64,000 bases of DNA from assembly GCF_000376565.1 (NCBI RefSeq), contig NZ_BARG01000050.1:1-64000 (forward strand). The letters are read 5' to 3'. This document shows positions 42,127 to 51,377 of this stretch, piece after piece. The notes below the pieces were generated by a model that did not search any database, had not been told where the DNA came from, and worked only from the letters and a program-made list of their open reading frames with translations. Within the stretch, counting starts at the first letter, position 1. The number at the start of each line of letters is the position of its first letter. A program made the translations under genes and the position numbers. Source of the stretch: Streptomyces hokutonensis (GTDB lineage Bacteria; Actinomycetota; Actinomycetes; Streptomycetales; Streptomycetaceae).

Positions 42127-44471
42127 TCCGAGATCTCCAGCAGCACGACCGGCGACAGCTCGAAAAGCTCCGCCACGCGTGCGTGCCCCGTGAACCGCCG
42201 CTCCGGAGCGAGCACATCGGCCCACCGGCCCGGCGGCAGCGGGAGCACCGTGTCGCGCCAGCCGCCCGCCTCCGCGAGGCGCGACGACAGCCGGGTCACG
42301 GCCGTGACCGCGGCCCCCGAGCGGGCGAACGCCACACAGTGCGCCGCCGCCGGGCCCTGAGCCGCCAGCGGGGCGTACGTCGCCGCGTCGCCGAAGGCCT
42401 CGGGACGCCGCGCCCGCAGCCGCAGCGCGGCGGCCGTCACCGCGCCCTTGGCACCCGGCTCCGGGGGCGGGAACGGCACGGGCCGCCGGTTGTCGGGGTC
42501 GACCAGGGCCAGGTACTCGGCCTCGGTGCCCTGATACAGGTCCGGCACGCCCGGCATCGTCAGCTGGAGCAGCGCGGCGCCCAGCACGTTCGCCCGGATG
42601 TGCGGCTCCAGAGCCTCCCGGAACGCGGCCACGCGCTCACCGGGCGGCCCGCACGGGCCCGCCGCGACGAACGCCGCCACCGCCTCCTCGTACGACGGCT
42701 GCTGCTCGGTCCAGCTCGTGTGCAGACCCGCCTCCCGCACATGCTTCAACAGGGCCCCCTGGACCCGCTCCGCGTCCGCCGGACCCAGCCCGAACACGGT
42801 CTGCCAGGCCGCCCACGCCAGTTGTGCGTCCGGCACACCGTCACCGGTACGGGTCACCTCGGTCAGCACGTCCGCCCAGCCCTGCGGCACCTCGGTGAGC
42901 ACGACCAGCGCGGCCCGTACGTCGGCGCTGCGCTTGGTGTCGTGGGTCGACAGCACGGTGCCCGCCACGGGCCAGTCGCGCTGCACACGCGCGCAGTACG
43001 CGTGGAAGTCCTCCGGGGACACCGCCGGGCTGCCCGGGTCGCCGCCCACCTCGGTCGCCGAGAGCAGCGGCACATAGCGGTAGAAGGCCGTGTCCTCCAC
43101 GGACTTGGCCCGCAGCGCGGACGCCGTCTGCGCGAACCGGACCCGGAACTCGACCTCCTCGGGCCCGTCCCCGTACCGCCCCAGCAGCAGCTCCCGTACG
43201 ACGTCGACGGCGCCCGCCTCCTCCGCGACGGCGAACGCCTGCCGGGCCTCGGCGGCGGCCTCCTCGGTGACGACGGCCGCGGTGTCGCCCGAGGTGTAGG
43301 GCCGGTAGACCTCCATGCGCACCATGAGCTCCACCAGCGCGGTCCGCAGCGCCCAGGGGGCCCGGTCGCGCAACGCGGGCTCCGGGGCCGCGCCGCACAG
43401 CCGGCTCGCGACCCGGGTCAGCCGGTCCATCTCGGCGTTCAGCTCGTGCGTGAGCACCTTGTACGCGGCCCGTCGCACCGTCGCCTCCCAGTGCCCGCCG
43501 CGGTCGGGCTGCGGGGCCGCGAACCTCCGGTACTGGCCCAGGAGTTCCCCGGCCCCCGCCGGGTCCGTGAACAGCCCGTCGACGTGCCTGAGGGCGTCGT
43601 AGCCGGTGGTGCCCGCGACGGGCCAGGACGCCGGCAGTTGCTCCCCGTCCGCGAGGATCTTCTCGACGACCGTCCAGCGGCCCCCGGTCGCCTCGTGCAG
43701 CCGCCGGAGGTAGTCGTCGGGGTCGGCGAGGCCGTCCGGGTGGTCGACGCGCAGCCCGTCCACGACACCCTCGCGCAGCAGCTGAAGGATCTTGCCGTGC
43801 GTGGCGTCGAAGACCTCCGGGTCCTCCACGCGCACCCCGATCAGCTCCGAAATGCTGAAGAAGCGCCGGTAGTTGAGCTCGGTGCGGGCCAGCCGCCACC
43901 ACCCGAGGCGGTACCACTGCGCGTCCAGGAGCCGCGGCAACGGCAGCTCCCCGGTGCCCGCACGCAGCGGGAACACATGGTCGTAGTAGCGCAGCACGTC
44001 ACCGTCGACCTCCAGGTGATCGATCTCCGAGCCGACCGGTCCGCCCAGCACCGGCAGCAGCATTCGCCCGCCCTGGGCCTCCCAGTCGATGTCGAACCAC
44101 CGCGCGTACGGCGACTTGGGGCCCTCCCGGAGCACCTCCCACAGGGCGTGGTTGTGGCGCGGGGCCATGGCCATGTGGTTCGGCACGATGTCCATGACCA
44201 GACCGAGACCGTGCTCCCGCGCGGTACGCGCGAGGGCCCGCAGACCGTCCTCGCCGCCGAGTTCGTCCCGCACGCGCGCGTGGTCGACGACGTCGTAGCC
44301 GTGCGTCGAGCCCGGGACGGACTCGAGGACGGGGGAGAGGTGCAGGTGCGAGACGCCGAGCGACGCCAGGTACGGCACGGCCGCCGCGGCCGCCGCGAAC
44401 GGGAACTCGGGCTGCAGCTGCAGCCGGTAGGTGGCCGTGGGCACTGCCGGGTCGGGTCGTTCAGGTGTCAT
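42123..44471 (-). CDS. treY: Malto-oligosyltrehalose synthase TreY
   Basis: A 782-residue GH13 enzyme that rearranges the reducing-end bond of malto-oligosaccharides to make maltooligosyl-trehalose. Motifs: ATYRLQLQPEFPFAAAAAAVPYLASLGVSHLHLSPVL, GLVMDIVPNHMA, the catalytic VDGLRVDHPDGLADP, VVEKILADGEQLP and STHDTKRSADVRAAL. Cytoplasmic. It pairs with TreZ (34607-36355) and lies 74 bp downstream of glgX on the same strand, so glgX-treY is probably one transcript. Confidence 0.96.
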   Translation of the reverse strand: MTPERPDPAVPTATYRLQLQPEFPFAAAAAAVPYLASLGVSHLHLSPVLESVPGSTHGYDVVDHARVRDELGGEDGLRALARTAREHGLGLVMDIVPNHMAMAPRHNHALWEVLREGPKSPYARWFDIDWEAQGGRMLLPVLGGPVGSEIDHLEVDGDVLRYYDHVFPLRAGTGELPLPRLLDAQWYRLGWWRLARTELNYRRFFSISELIGVRVEDPEVFDATHGKILQLLREGVVDGLRVDHPDGLADPDDYLRRLHEATGGRWTVVEKILADGEQLPASWPVAGTTGYDALRHVDGLFTDPAGAGELLGQYRRFAAPQPDRGGHWEATVRRAAYKVLTHELNAEMDRLTRVASRLCGAAPEPALRDRAPWALRTALVELMVRMEVYRPYTSGDTAAVVTEEAAAEARQAFAVAEEAGAVDVVRELLLGRYGDGPEEVEFRVRFAQTASALRAKSVEDTAFYRYVPLLSATEVGGDPGSPAVSPEDFHAYCARVQRDWPVAGTVLSTHDTKRSADVRAALVVLTEVPQGWADVLTEVTRTGDGVPDAQLAWAAWQTVFGLGPADAERVQGALLKHVREAGLHTSWTEQQPSYEEAVAAFVAAGPCGPPGERVAAFREALEPHIRANVLGAALLQLTMPGVPDLYQGTEAEYLALVDPDNRRPVPFPPPEPGAKGAVTAAALRLRARRPEAFGDAATYAPLAAQGPAAAHCVAFARSGAAVTAVTRLSSRLAEAGGWRDTVLPLPPGRWADVLAPERRFTGHARVAELFELSPVVLLEISD

Positions 44472-44545
44472 GCAGACCTGTGTACCCGCCCGGCCGCCCT
44501 TCGTGTCATCGACCCCGGCATCCGGTCCACGGACCGGGCGCCCTC

Positions 44546-46663
44546 CTAGGTGGGCCGTTGCAGCACCGTCATGCTGCGGTCCAGCAGGGTCAGCCGGTCC
44601 CCGGCCTTCACCTTCGCGCCCGTGCCCGCCGGCACGCCCTCAGGGCGGCCGGTGTCCACGATCACCTCCCACTGGCGGCCGTGATTGACCGGCACCACGA
44701 AGTCGAGCGTCTTGGGCGAGGCGTTGAACATCATCAGGAAGGAGTCGTCGGCGATGCGCTCCCCGCGCTGTCCGGGCTCCGAGATGGCGTTGCCGTTCAG
44801 GAACACCGACAGCGCGGACGCCTGCGCCGAGTCCCAGTCCCGCTGGGCCATCTCCTTGCCCTCAGGGGTGAACCATGCGATGTCCGACAGCTCGTCGTGG
44901 GTGCCCTCCACGGGCCGCCCGTGGAAGAAGCGCCGGCGCCGGAACACGGGATGCTCCTTGCGCAGCCACACCAACGCGCGCGTGAAGGCCAGCAACGGGG
45001 ACGGCTCGGCGTCCTCCTCGGGCCAGTTCACCCAGGCCAGCTCGCTGTCCTGGCAGTAGGCGTTGTTGTTGCCCCTCTGGGTGCGCGCGAACTCATCCCC
45101 GTGGCTGACCATCGGCACACCCTGGGACAGCATCAGCGTCGCGACGAAGTTGCGCATCTGGCGGGCGCGCAGCTCCAGGACGGCCGGGTCGTCGGTCTCG
45201 CCCTCGGCACCGCAGTTCCAGGACCGGTTGTGGCTCTCGCCGTCGCGGTTGTCCTCGCCGTTGGCCTGGTTGCGCTTGTCGTTGTACGACACCAGGTCGT
45301 TGAGCGTGAACCCGTCGTGGCAGGTCACGAAGTTGATGGAGGCCAGGGGGCGACGGCCGTCGTCCTGGTAGAGGTCGGAGGAGCCGGTGAGCCGGGACGC
45401 GAACTCCGCGAGCGCCCGTCCCTCGCCCCGCCACAGGTCCCGCACGGTGTCGCGGTACTTGCCGTTCCACTCGGTCCACAGCGGCGGGAAGTTGCCCACC
45501 TGGTAGCCGCCCTCGCCGACGTCCCAGGGCTCCGCGATCAGCTTCACCTGGGAGACCACCGGGTCCTGCTGGACGAGGTCGAAGAACGACGACAGCCGGT
45601 CCACTTCGTGGAACTGCCGTGCCAGGGTGGCCGCGAGGTCGAAGCGGAAGCCGTCGACATGCATCTCGGTGACCCAGTAGCGCAGCGAGTCCATGATCAG
45701 CTGGAGCACGTGCGGGGACCGCATGAGCAGCGAGTTGCCCGTCCCCGTGGTGTCCATGTAGTAGCGGGGGTCGTCCGCGAGCCGGTAGTAGGACGGGTTG
45801 TCGAGGCCCCTGAAGGACAGCGTCGGGCCCAGGTGGTTGCCCTCGGCGGTGTGGTTGTAGACGACGTCCAGGATGACCTCGATACCGGCCTCGTGCAGCG
45901 CCCGTACCGCCGACTTGAACTCCAGGACCTGCTGGCCGCGGTCGCCCCAGGAGGCGTACGCGTTGTGCGGGGCGAAGAAACCGATCGTGTTGTAGCCCCA
46001 GTAGTTGTTCAGCCCCATGTCGACCAGCCGGTGGTCGTTCACGAACTGGTGCACCGGCATCAGCTCCAGGGCGGTCACCCCGAGCTCCACCAGGTGCTCG
46101 ATCACCGCCGGGTGCGCGAGCGCCGCGTACGTGCCGCGCAGCTCGTCCGGCAGCCCCGGGTGGAGCATGGTCAGGCCCTTGACGTGGGCCTCGTAGAGCA
46201 CCGTCTCGTGGTAGCCGCGCCGGGGCCGCCGGTCGTCGCCCCAGTCGAAGTACGGGTTGACCACGACCGACGACATCGTGTGCGGGGCCGAGTCCAGGTC
46301 GTTGCGCTTGTCGGGGGCGTCGAAGTGGTAGCCGTACACCTCCTCGCCCCAGGCGATCGATCCGCTGACCGCCTTCGCGTACGGGTCGAGCAGCAGCTTC
46401 GCGGAGTTGCACCGCTGGCCGCGCTCGGGGGCGTACGGGCCGTGCGCGCGGAAGCCGTAGCGCTGTCCGGGCATGACGCCCGGCACGTACGCGTGCCGCA
46501 CGAACGCGTCGCTCTCCCGCAGTTCCACCGCCGTCTCCGAGCCGTCGTCGTGCAGCAGACACAGCTCTACTCGGTCCGCGGCCTCGGTGAAGACCGCGAA
46601 GTTGGTGCCGGCGCCGTCGTACGTGGCACCGAGTGGATACGCCTCTCCAGGCCAGACCTGCAT
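44546..46663 (-). CDS. glgX: Glycogen debranching enzyme GlgX
   Basis: A 705-residue GH13 isoamylase-type enzyme that hydrolyses alpha-1,6 branches of glycogen limit dextrin. An N-terminal CBM48-like domain (MQVWPGEAYPLGATYDGAGTNFAVFT) precedes the barrel: VILDVVYNHTAEGNHLGPTLSFRGLDN, VDGFRFDLAATLAR, LIAEPWDVGEGGYQVG and FVTCHDGFTLNDLVSYN. The ATG at 46663 has AAAGAG eight bases upstream and matches family N-termini; longer versions are unlikely. It supplies linear dextrins to TreY/TreZ. Confidence 0.95.
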   Translation of the reverse strand: MQVWPGEAYPLGATYDGAGTNFAVFTEAADRVELCLLHDDGSETAVELRESDAFVRHAYVPGVMPGQRYGFRAHGPYAPERGQRCNSAKLLLDPYAKAVSGSIAWGEEVYGYHFDAPDKRNDLDSAPHTMSSVVVNPYFDWGDDRRPRRGYHETVLYEAHVKGLTMLHPGLPDELRGTYAALAHPAVIEHLVELGVTALELMPVHQFVNDHRLVDMGLNNYWGYNTIGFFAPHNAYASWGDRGQQVLEFKSAVRALHEAGIEVILDVVYNHTAEGNHLGPTLSFRGLDNPSYYRLADDPRYYMDTTGTGNSLLMRSPHVLQLIMDSLRYWVTEMHVDGFRFDLAATLARQFHEVDRLSSFFDLVQQDPVVSQVKLIAEPWDVGEGGYQVGNFPPLWTEWNGKYRDTVRDLWRGEGRALAEFASRLTGSSDLYQDDGRRPLASINFVTCHDGFTLNDLVSYNDKRNQANGEDNRDGESHNRSWNCGAEGETDDPAVLELRARQMRNFVATLMLSQGVPMVSHGDEFARTQRGNNNAYCQDSELAWVNWPEEDAEPSPLLAFTRALVWLRKEHPVFRRRRFFHGRPVEGTHDELSDIAWFTPEGKEMAQRDWDSAQASALSVFLNGNAISEPGQRGERIADDSFLMMFNASPKTLDFVVPVNHGRQWEVIVDTGRPEGVPAGTGAKVKAGDRLTLLDRSMTVLQRPT

Positions 46664-46772
46664 GGTCACGACTCTTTCAGCCGGGCCCCGCCACCGGGGC
46701 GCCTTGCCCCTGAGTCTCCCCGAAAGTGAGGGAACCACCTATGACTTACATCCCTCTTACCAAATGACCAGT

Positions 46773-46794
46773 GCATACGACGTATGCCGTATGC
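46773..46794. promoter_or_regulatory. GCATAC/GTATGC operator-like half-site array
   Basis: GCATAC (46773-46778), GAC, then GTATGC (46782-46787) make a perfect 6-3-6 palindrome; a third half site GTATGC follows at 46789-46794. It sits in the 171-bp divergent gap between glgX and the copper amine oxidase-like genes, so a regulator bound there could control either direction. Confidence 0.5.
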
Positions 46795-46834
46795 GGAACC
46801 AAGTGGGACAGACACCACTCCCAGAGGTCCGGGG

Positions 46835-47668
46835 ATGGACCCAGGGGGAGTAGGGGGAGATGTGCGAAGGACAGTGCACCGCCACCTGGGCAAAGTGGTG
46901 GCGGGTACGGCCATAGCGGTCGCCGGGACCGCCGTAATGGTCGCCGTCACCCTGCCGGGCACGGCGGGGGCCGACGAGTCCGGGGGGACCGGAAAGGCCG
47001 CAGGGTCCGCCCAACAGGCGGCGGACGGGCTGGGTGCGGCACCCGGTGTGGTCCAACAGGCTCCGGCCGAGGGCGAGAAGGGCAAAGGCCGCGACCCGCT
47101 CACCGACGACGAGACCAAGCGGGTCGAACAGCTCGCGGTGAACCAGCAGTTCCTCAACTCCAGTGAGAACGTGGACGGAAAGCGCGGACCGCAGCGCCTC
47201 GACGTCGAACTCGCCGACCCGAACCCCGACGAGCTGGACAACCCGAACGCGCCGCGCCGCGCGGACGTGACGTTCTACGACTACAAGGACGACACGGTCG
47301 TCACCAAGACGGTCAACCTGGACACCGGCAAGGTCGAACAGACCGGCACCCAACACGGGGTTCAGCCGCCGGCGAGCCACGCCGAGGACGTCGAGGCGGC
47401 CGAACTGCTCCTCGCGGACCCCCTCGGCGCGGGCCTGAAGGCCGACTACAAGGACGCCACCGGCAACGAACTCACCTCACCGGACCAGCTGTTGCTGACC
47501 GCCATGATCTACAAGGCCACTCCGGGACGGCAGTCCGGCGTCCTCGACCAGTGCGGCACGCACCGCTGCGTGCGGCTGTTCCCGAAGGTCAAGAACGGGC
47601 CGTGGATCGACGCCCGTGACTTCGTCATCGACCTGAGCGCCCGCAAGGTCGGCAAGCTCACCGGCTGA
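46835..47668 (+). CDS. Secreted N2/N3-domain-like companion of a split copper amine oxidase
   Basis: A 277-residue exported protein. After ~25 residues a hydrophobic stretch (VVAGTAIAVAGTAVMVAVTLPGTAGA) serves as signal or anchor; a Gly/Ala-rich linker follows. From about residue 115 the sequence (RRADVTFYDYKDDTVVTKTVNLDTGKVE, then HAEDVEAAELLLADPLG) follows the N2 domain of bacterial copper amine oxidases, and CVRLFPKVKNGPWIDARDFVIDLSARKV follows N3. No catalytic residues occur here; those are in the next gene. The start is ambiguous: ATG at 46835 (AGAGG upstream) or GTG at 46862. It is 92 bp upstream of the catalytic subunit. Confidence 0.65.
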   Translation: MDPGGVGGDVRRTVHRHLGKVVAGTAIAVAGTAVMVAVTLPGTAGADESGGTGKAAGSAQQAADGLGAAPGVVQQAPAEGEKGKGRDPLTDDETKRVEQLAVNQQFLNSSENVDGKRGPQRLDVELADPNPDELDNPNAPRRADVTFYDYKDDTVVTKTVNLDTGKVEQTGTQHGVQPPASHAEDVEAAELLLADPLGAGLKADYKDATGNELTSPDQLLLTAMIYKATPGRQSGVLDQCGTHRCVRLFPKVKNGPWIDARDFVIDLSARKVGKLTG

Positions 47669-47760
47669 GCCGATCGCGCCGTCCGCACCGACCCGCGTGG
47701 ATCGCGCCCTTCTTCGTTCACTGTCCCAACTTGCTTCTCCTGTAAGGGAGTCACTTCTTC

Positions 47761-49077
47761 ATGCGCGTCAACAGAATCAGCCGTGCCCGCAGTCGGGGGG
47801 CCGTGGCCCTCACGGTGGCCGCCCTGGCCGCCGGAGCCACCGCGGGCGCGGGCCCGGCCGTCGCCCAGCCGAAGGCGGCCCCGAGCGCCGCCGCACCCGG
47901 CTGCAGCGCCGCCTACACCATCGAGCAGAAGCTCTCCACCGGCACCACCTGGCGGATGTGCTGGCACTACGAGCGCGAGGCCGGTCTCGTCCTGGAGAAC
48001 ATCTCCTACCAGCCGCCCGGCGAGGCCGCCCCCATCAAGGTGCTCGCCGACGCGAAGCTCGCCCAGATCCATGTCCCGTACGACGACGGCAAGAACGAGT
48101 ACAGCGACCTCACGCAGTACGGCTTCGGCACCGGCCTGATGAACATGCAGCCCGGCGAGTGTCCCGGCGGCACCATCAAGACCGTCAAGGTCCCCGACGC
48201 CATCGACCCGGACCACCCGAACGTCAAGGGCCTCTGTACGACGACCCGTTCGCGCGGCCACGCCTTCCGCATGCAGGGCGACAGCGCCAACAAGGTCTTC
48301 CAGACCCAGGGCAAGGACTTCCTCGTCTACACGGTCAACCAGGTCGGCTGGTACGAGTACATCACCGAGTGGCGCTTCCAGGACGACGGCACCATCAACA
48401 TGAACGTCGGTGCCACCGGTAGCCTTTCGCCCTACGACTACGACGCGGGCGACGGCCGCGGCTGGCCGCTCGGCAAGGGCGCCACGGCGTACGCGACGAG
48501 CCACCAGCACGATGTCTTCTGGAAGTTGGACTTCGCCCTCGACGGCTCCTCCAAGGGCCGCGTCGAGCAGTACGACTCCGCGGTCACCACGCACGGCGCC
48601 AACACCCCCACGAACAAGACCACGTTGACCAAGGTCACCAAGGAACTCGCGGGCGACGCCAAGAACATGCGCTGGTGGCGCATCGTCAGCGCGACCGGCA
48701 AGAACAAGGACAACCACGCCCGGTCCTACGAGATAGTCCCCGGCCCCACCACCAAGTACCCGGGCCGCAGCTTCACCCAGCACGACGTGTACTTCACCCA
48801 GTACAACAAGTGCGAGCAGTTCGCCAGCGACAACCTGCCCAACTGCGGTGCGGGGCACCCGAAGCAGGTCGACAAGTGGGTCAACGGCCAGACCCTCACC
48901 CAGCCCGTGGTCTGGGTGAACGTCGGCTTCCACCACATCGCCCGCGACGAGGACCAGCAGCCGATGCCGGTCCACTGGCAGGGATTCTCGATCGCCCCGC
49001 GCGACGTCACCGCTATGAATCCGCTCACTCCCGCCGCCCTCGCCGACCAGAACGGCAATGTGAACGGCGGAAGTTGA
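47761..49077 (+). CDS. Secreted copper amine oxidase-like catalytic domain protein
   Basis: A 438-residue secreted protein. Signal peptide ends near residue 36 (AVAQPKAA). The rest matches only the C-terminal catalytic domain of copper amine oxidases (usually ~640+ residues in total): catalytic-base Asp116 in NEYSDLTQYGFG, the TPQ-precursor Tyr198 in GWYEYITEW, copper ligands His248 and His250 in SHQH, and His391/392 in GFHHIARDEDQQPMP. The residue before Tyr198 is Trp197, whereas active enzymes have Asn (NYD/E). N2/N3 domains are missing here but resemble the upstream protein. The ATG follows AAGGGAG. Confidence 0.8.
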   Translation: MRVNRISRARSRGAVALTVAALAAGATAGAGPAVAQPKAAPSAAAPGCSAAYTIEQKLSTGTTWRMCWHYEREAGLVLENISYQPPGEAAPIKVLADAKLAQIHVPYDDGKNEYSDLTQYGFGTGLMNMQPGECPGGTIKTVKVPDAIDPDHPNVKGLCTTTRSRGHAFRMQGDSANKVFQTQGKDFLVYTVNQVGWYEYITEWRFQDDGTINMNVGATGSLSPYDYDAGDGRGWPLGKGATAYATSHQHDVFWKLDFALDGSSKGRVEQYDSAVTTHGANTPTNKTTLTKVTKELAGDAKNMRWWRIVSATGKNKDNHARSYEIVPGPTTKYPGRSFTQHDVYFTQYNKCEQFASDNLPNCGAGHPKQVDKWVNGQTLTQPVVWVNVGFHHIARDEDQQPMPVHWQGFSIAPRDVTAMNPLTPAALADQNGNVNGGS

Positions 49078-49181
49078 GAAACGACCCTGTCCATCCGGCT
49101 GCACCGCCGACCGGTCCCGGAGTACCCTTCCTTGATCGTTGAGACTGGGGAGAGCTCGGGGGAGCGGAAGGCGGTGCACGG

Positions 49182-50423
49182 GTGGGCTCGGGAGGGCTGG
49201 AGTTGCCCCCTGGTGACGAGAGTCACGAGGGGAACTCCGCAGAAGTCCCGCCCGGCGCGGTGTCCCTGGCACGTCCGATGGACGCGGCTGGTTCCATTGG
49301 GCCGGAGTTGGACTGGGACGCCGACGCCTGGCGCGAGGTGCGTACGCGCGCCCAGCGAGCCGGCCGCGCCTACATCTGGCTGAACCTGGTCGAACAGCGG
49401 CTGCGGGCCGTCGTAGCGGCCGTCCTGCGTCCCATCTACGAACCCGTCCACGGCGACGAATGGGTCGTCGCCGCGGCCGGTCCGGCCGGCCAGGAGTGGG
49501 TGCAGCGCGCGGTCGCCGTCCGCGAAGTCAGCCGCCGCAAGGGCTACTTGCTCGACCCGGCCGACGACAACGTCCTCAGCTTCCTGACCCTGCCGCAGCT
49601 GCGCGAGCTGATGGTGCAGCACTGGCCGTGCTTCGAGCCGTACTTCGACGAGCGCCGCGACGTCGAACTCGCCCTGGACGAACTGGAGGTGACCCGCAAT
49701 GTCGTCTCCCGCAACCGTGCCCTGTCCGAGGCCGTCCTCAACCAGGCCGAGCGGGCCTCCGCGAAACTCCTGGAGACCCTCGGCGCCGGCAGCGACGTGC
49801 CCTCGGCCCGACGGCTTCCCGTCGACGCGGTCGAGGAGCTGATCGGCGACCGCTTCGCCGACGTGGTCGCCGTCCACCCCGACCGGGTGCGGCTGATGCG
49901 CCAGTTCCCGGCCGAGGACATCTTCGGCGGAGCCCGCCGCGTCGACGCCATCGGCATCGGCCTCAACCTCCTCGTACAGAACTTCTCCGGCCGGCGGCTG
50001 GTCCGCCTCGCCGAGTCGGGCTGCCGGGTACGGCTGCTGTTCCTCAACCCGGCCTCCAGCGCGGTGAAGCGGCGCGAGCGTGAACTCGGCATAAAACGGG
50101 GCGAGTTGAGCCGCGCCGTCGAGATGAACATCCTGCACATGCGCCGGGTGCGCTCCCGGCTGCGCGACCCGGCGGCCTTCGAGATCCAGGTCTTCGACGA
50201 GACGCCCCGCTTCACGGCGTACCTCGTCGACGGCGACGGCACGGACGGCATAGCCGTCGTGCAGTCCTATCTGCGCCGCAGCCGAGGCATGGAGGCGCCG
50301 GTGCTGGTACTGCGAAACGGAAGCCGACTCGTCAAGTCGGACGAAATGGACGACATCGGTCTTTTCCCCACCTATCGCGATGAGTTCGAGCAGATGTGGG
50401 CTGATTCGCGACCGGTGTCCTGA
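49182..50423 (+). CDS. SAV2148-type HEPN domain protein
   Basis: A 413-residue cytoplasmic protein resembling the Streptomyces SAV2148 family. A helical N-terminal half (VEQRLRAVVAAVLRPIYEPV, YFDERRDVELALDELEVTRNVVSRNRALSEAVLNQAERASAKLL) fits the HEPN-like domain, and the C-terminal ~190 residues (FPAEDIFGGARRVDAIGIGLNLLVQNFSGRRL, GCRVRLLFLNPASSAVKRRERELGI) look like a phospholipase-D-like sensing domain of the DUF5919 kind. HEPN domains are often RNases or nucleotide-binding modules; the role here is unknown. GTG start; no strong ribosome-binding site. Confidence 0.75.
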   Translation: MGSGGLELPPGDESHEGNSAEVPPGAVSLARPMDAAGSIGPELDWDADAWREVRTRAQRAGRAYIWLNLVEQRLRAVVAAVLRPIYEPVHGDEWVVAAAGPAGQEWVQRAVAVREVSRRKGYLLDPADDNVLSFLTLPQLRELMVQHWPCFEPYFDERRDVELALDELEVTRNVVSRNRALSEAVLNQAERASAKLLETLGAGSDVPSARRLPVDAVEELIGDRFADVVAVHPDRVRLMRQFPAEDIFGGARRVDAIGIGLNLLVQNFSGRRLVRLAESGCRVRLLFLNPASSAVKRRERELGIKRGELSRAVEMNILHMRRVRSRLRDPAAFEIQVFDETPRFTAYLVDGDGTDGIAVVQSYLRRSRGMEAPVLVLRNGSRLVKSDEMDDIGLFPTYRDEFEQMWADSRPVS

Positions 50424-50533
50424 CCTGTCCGAGGCCGGTCCGGCGGTAAGCGGAACGCGGTCCTCGGATTGTCAGTGGCTCATGCGAAGGTGGAGACCAC
50501 TGGGGGAAAGCACCACCGAGAAGGGGGGCCGTC

Positions 50534-51256
50534 ATGGCCTGGCACCAGGAGCTGCTCATCGGCTTCGACCTGGAGACGACCGGCACGGAGCCGCGCGAGG
50601 CGCGCATCGTCACCGGCGCGGTCATAGAGGTCAGGGGCGGACGGCCGGCGGGCCGTCGCGAGTGGCTGGCGGATCCCGGCGTGGAGATCCCGGCCGACGC
50701 CGTCGCCGTGCACGGCATCACGAACGAACGCGCCACCGCCGAGGGCCGCCCGGCCGACGAGGTCGCCGACGCGATCGCGGACGTCCTCACGACCTACTGG
50801 AAGACCGGCGTCCCCGTCGTCGCCTACAACGCGGCCTTCGACCTCACCCTGCTCTCCGCCGAGCTGCGCCGGCACGGACTCCCGTCCCTGCGCGACCGCC
50901 TGGGCGGCATCGACCCCGCCCCGGTCATCGACCCGTACACGATCGACCGCTCCGTCGACCGCTACCGCCGCGGCAAGCGCAATCTCGAAGCGGTCTGCCA
51001 GGAGTACGGCGTGGTCCTCGACACCGCCCACGACGCCTCGGCCGACGCTCTCGCCGCCGCGCGCCTCGCCGGCGCGATAGCCGACCGCCATCCCAAGGTC
51101 GCCGCCCTCGGCCCCGCCGAACTGCACCGCCGCCAGATCGAGTGGTACGCGGAGTGGGCCGCCGACTTCCAGAGCTTCCTCCGCCGCAAGGGCGAACAGG
51201 ACGCGGTGATCGACGGCACGTGGCCGCTGCGGGAGTTGGAAGACGAGACGGTCTGA
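50534..51256 (+). CDS. DEDDh 3'-5' exonuclease (DnaQ-like)
   Basis: A 240-residue exonuclease. Exo I LIGFDLETTGTEPREARIV, Exo II VVAYNAAFDLTLLSAEL and Exo III HDASADALAAARLAGAI with the catalytic His are all present, so the active site is intact. Stand-alone DEDDh proteins of this kind act in DNA repair or RNA turnover. It follows the HEPN gene on the same strand with a 110-bp gap and has GAGAAGGGGGG upstream of the ATG. Confidence 0.92.
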   Translation: MAWHQELLIGFDLETTGTEPREARIVTGAVIEVRGGRPAGRREWLADPGVEIPADAVAVHGITNERATAEGRPADEVADAIADVLTTYWKTGVPVVAYNAAFDLTLLSAELRRHGLPSLRDRLGGIDPAPVIDPYTIDRSVDRYRRGKRNLEAVCQEYGVVLDTAHDASADALAAARLAGAIADRHPKVAALGPAELHRRQIEWYAEWAADFQSFLRRKGEQDAVIDGTWPLRELEDETV

Positions 51257-51262
51257 ATCCGG

Positions 51263-51327
51263 GGCGCCTTTATGGGGCGCAAGGGGCAAGCGCCCCAAAG
51301 GGGCGCGGGGAACTGCGCGACCAGCCA
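51263..51327 (+). repeat. Streptomyces-type GC-rich intergenic repeat
   Basis: The block contains a small hairpin GGGGC/GCCCC (51283-51287 with 51292-51296) and the core AGGGGCGCGGGGAACTGCGC then GACCAGCCAC (51299-51327), a sequence I recognise as common between Streptomyces genes. A related element occurs at 55518-55574. It follows the exonuclease stop and could act as a terminator. Confidence 0.6.
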
Positions 51328-51377
51328 CATCGGACCGTCAGTCGCCCGAATACCGATGACCCTCGTTCAATAGGCGC

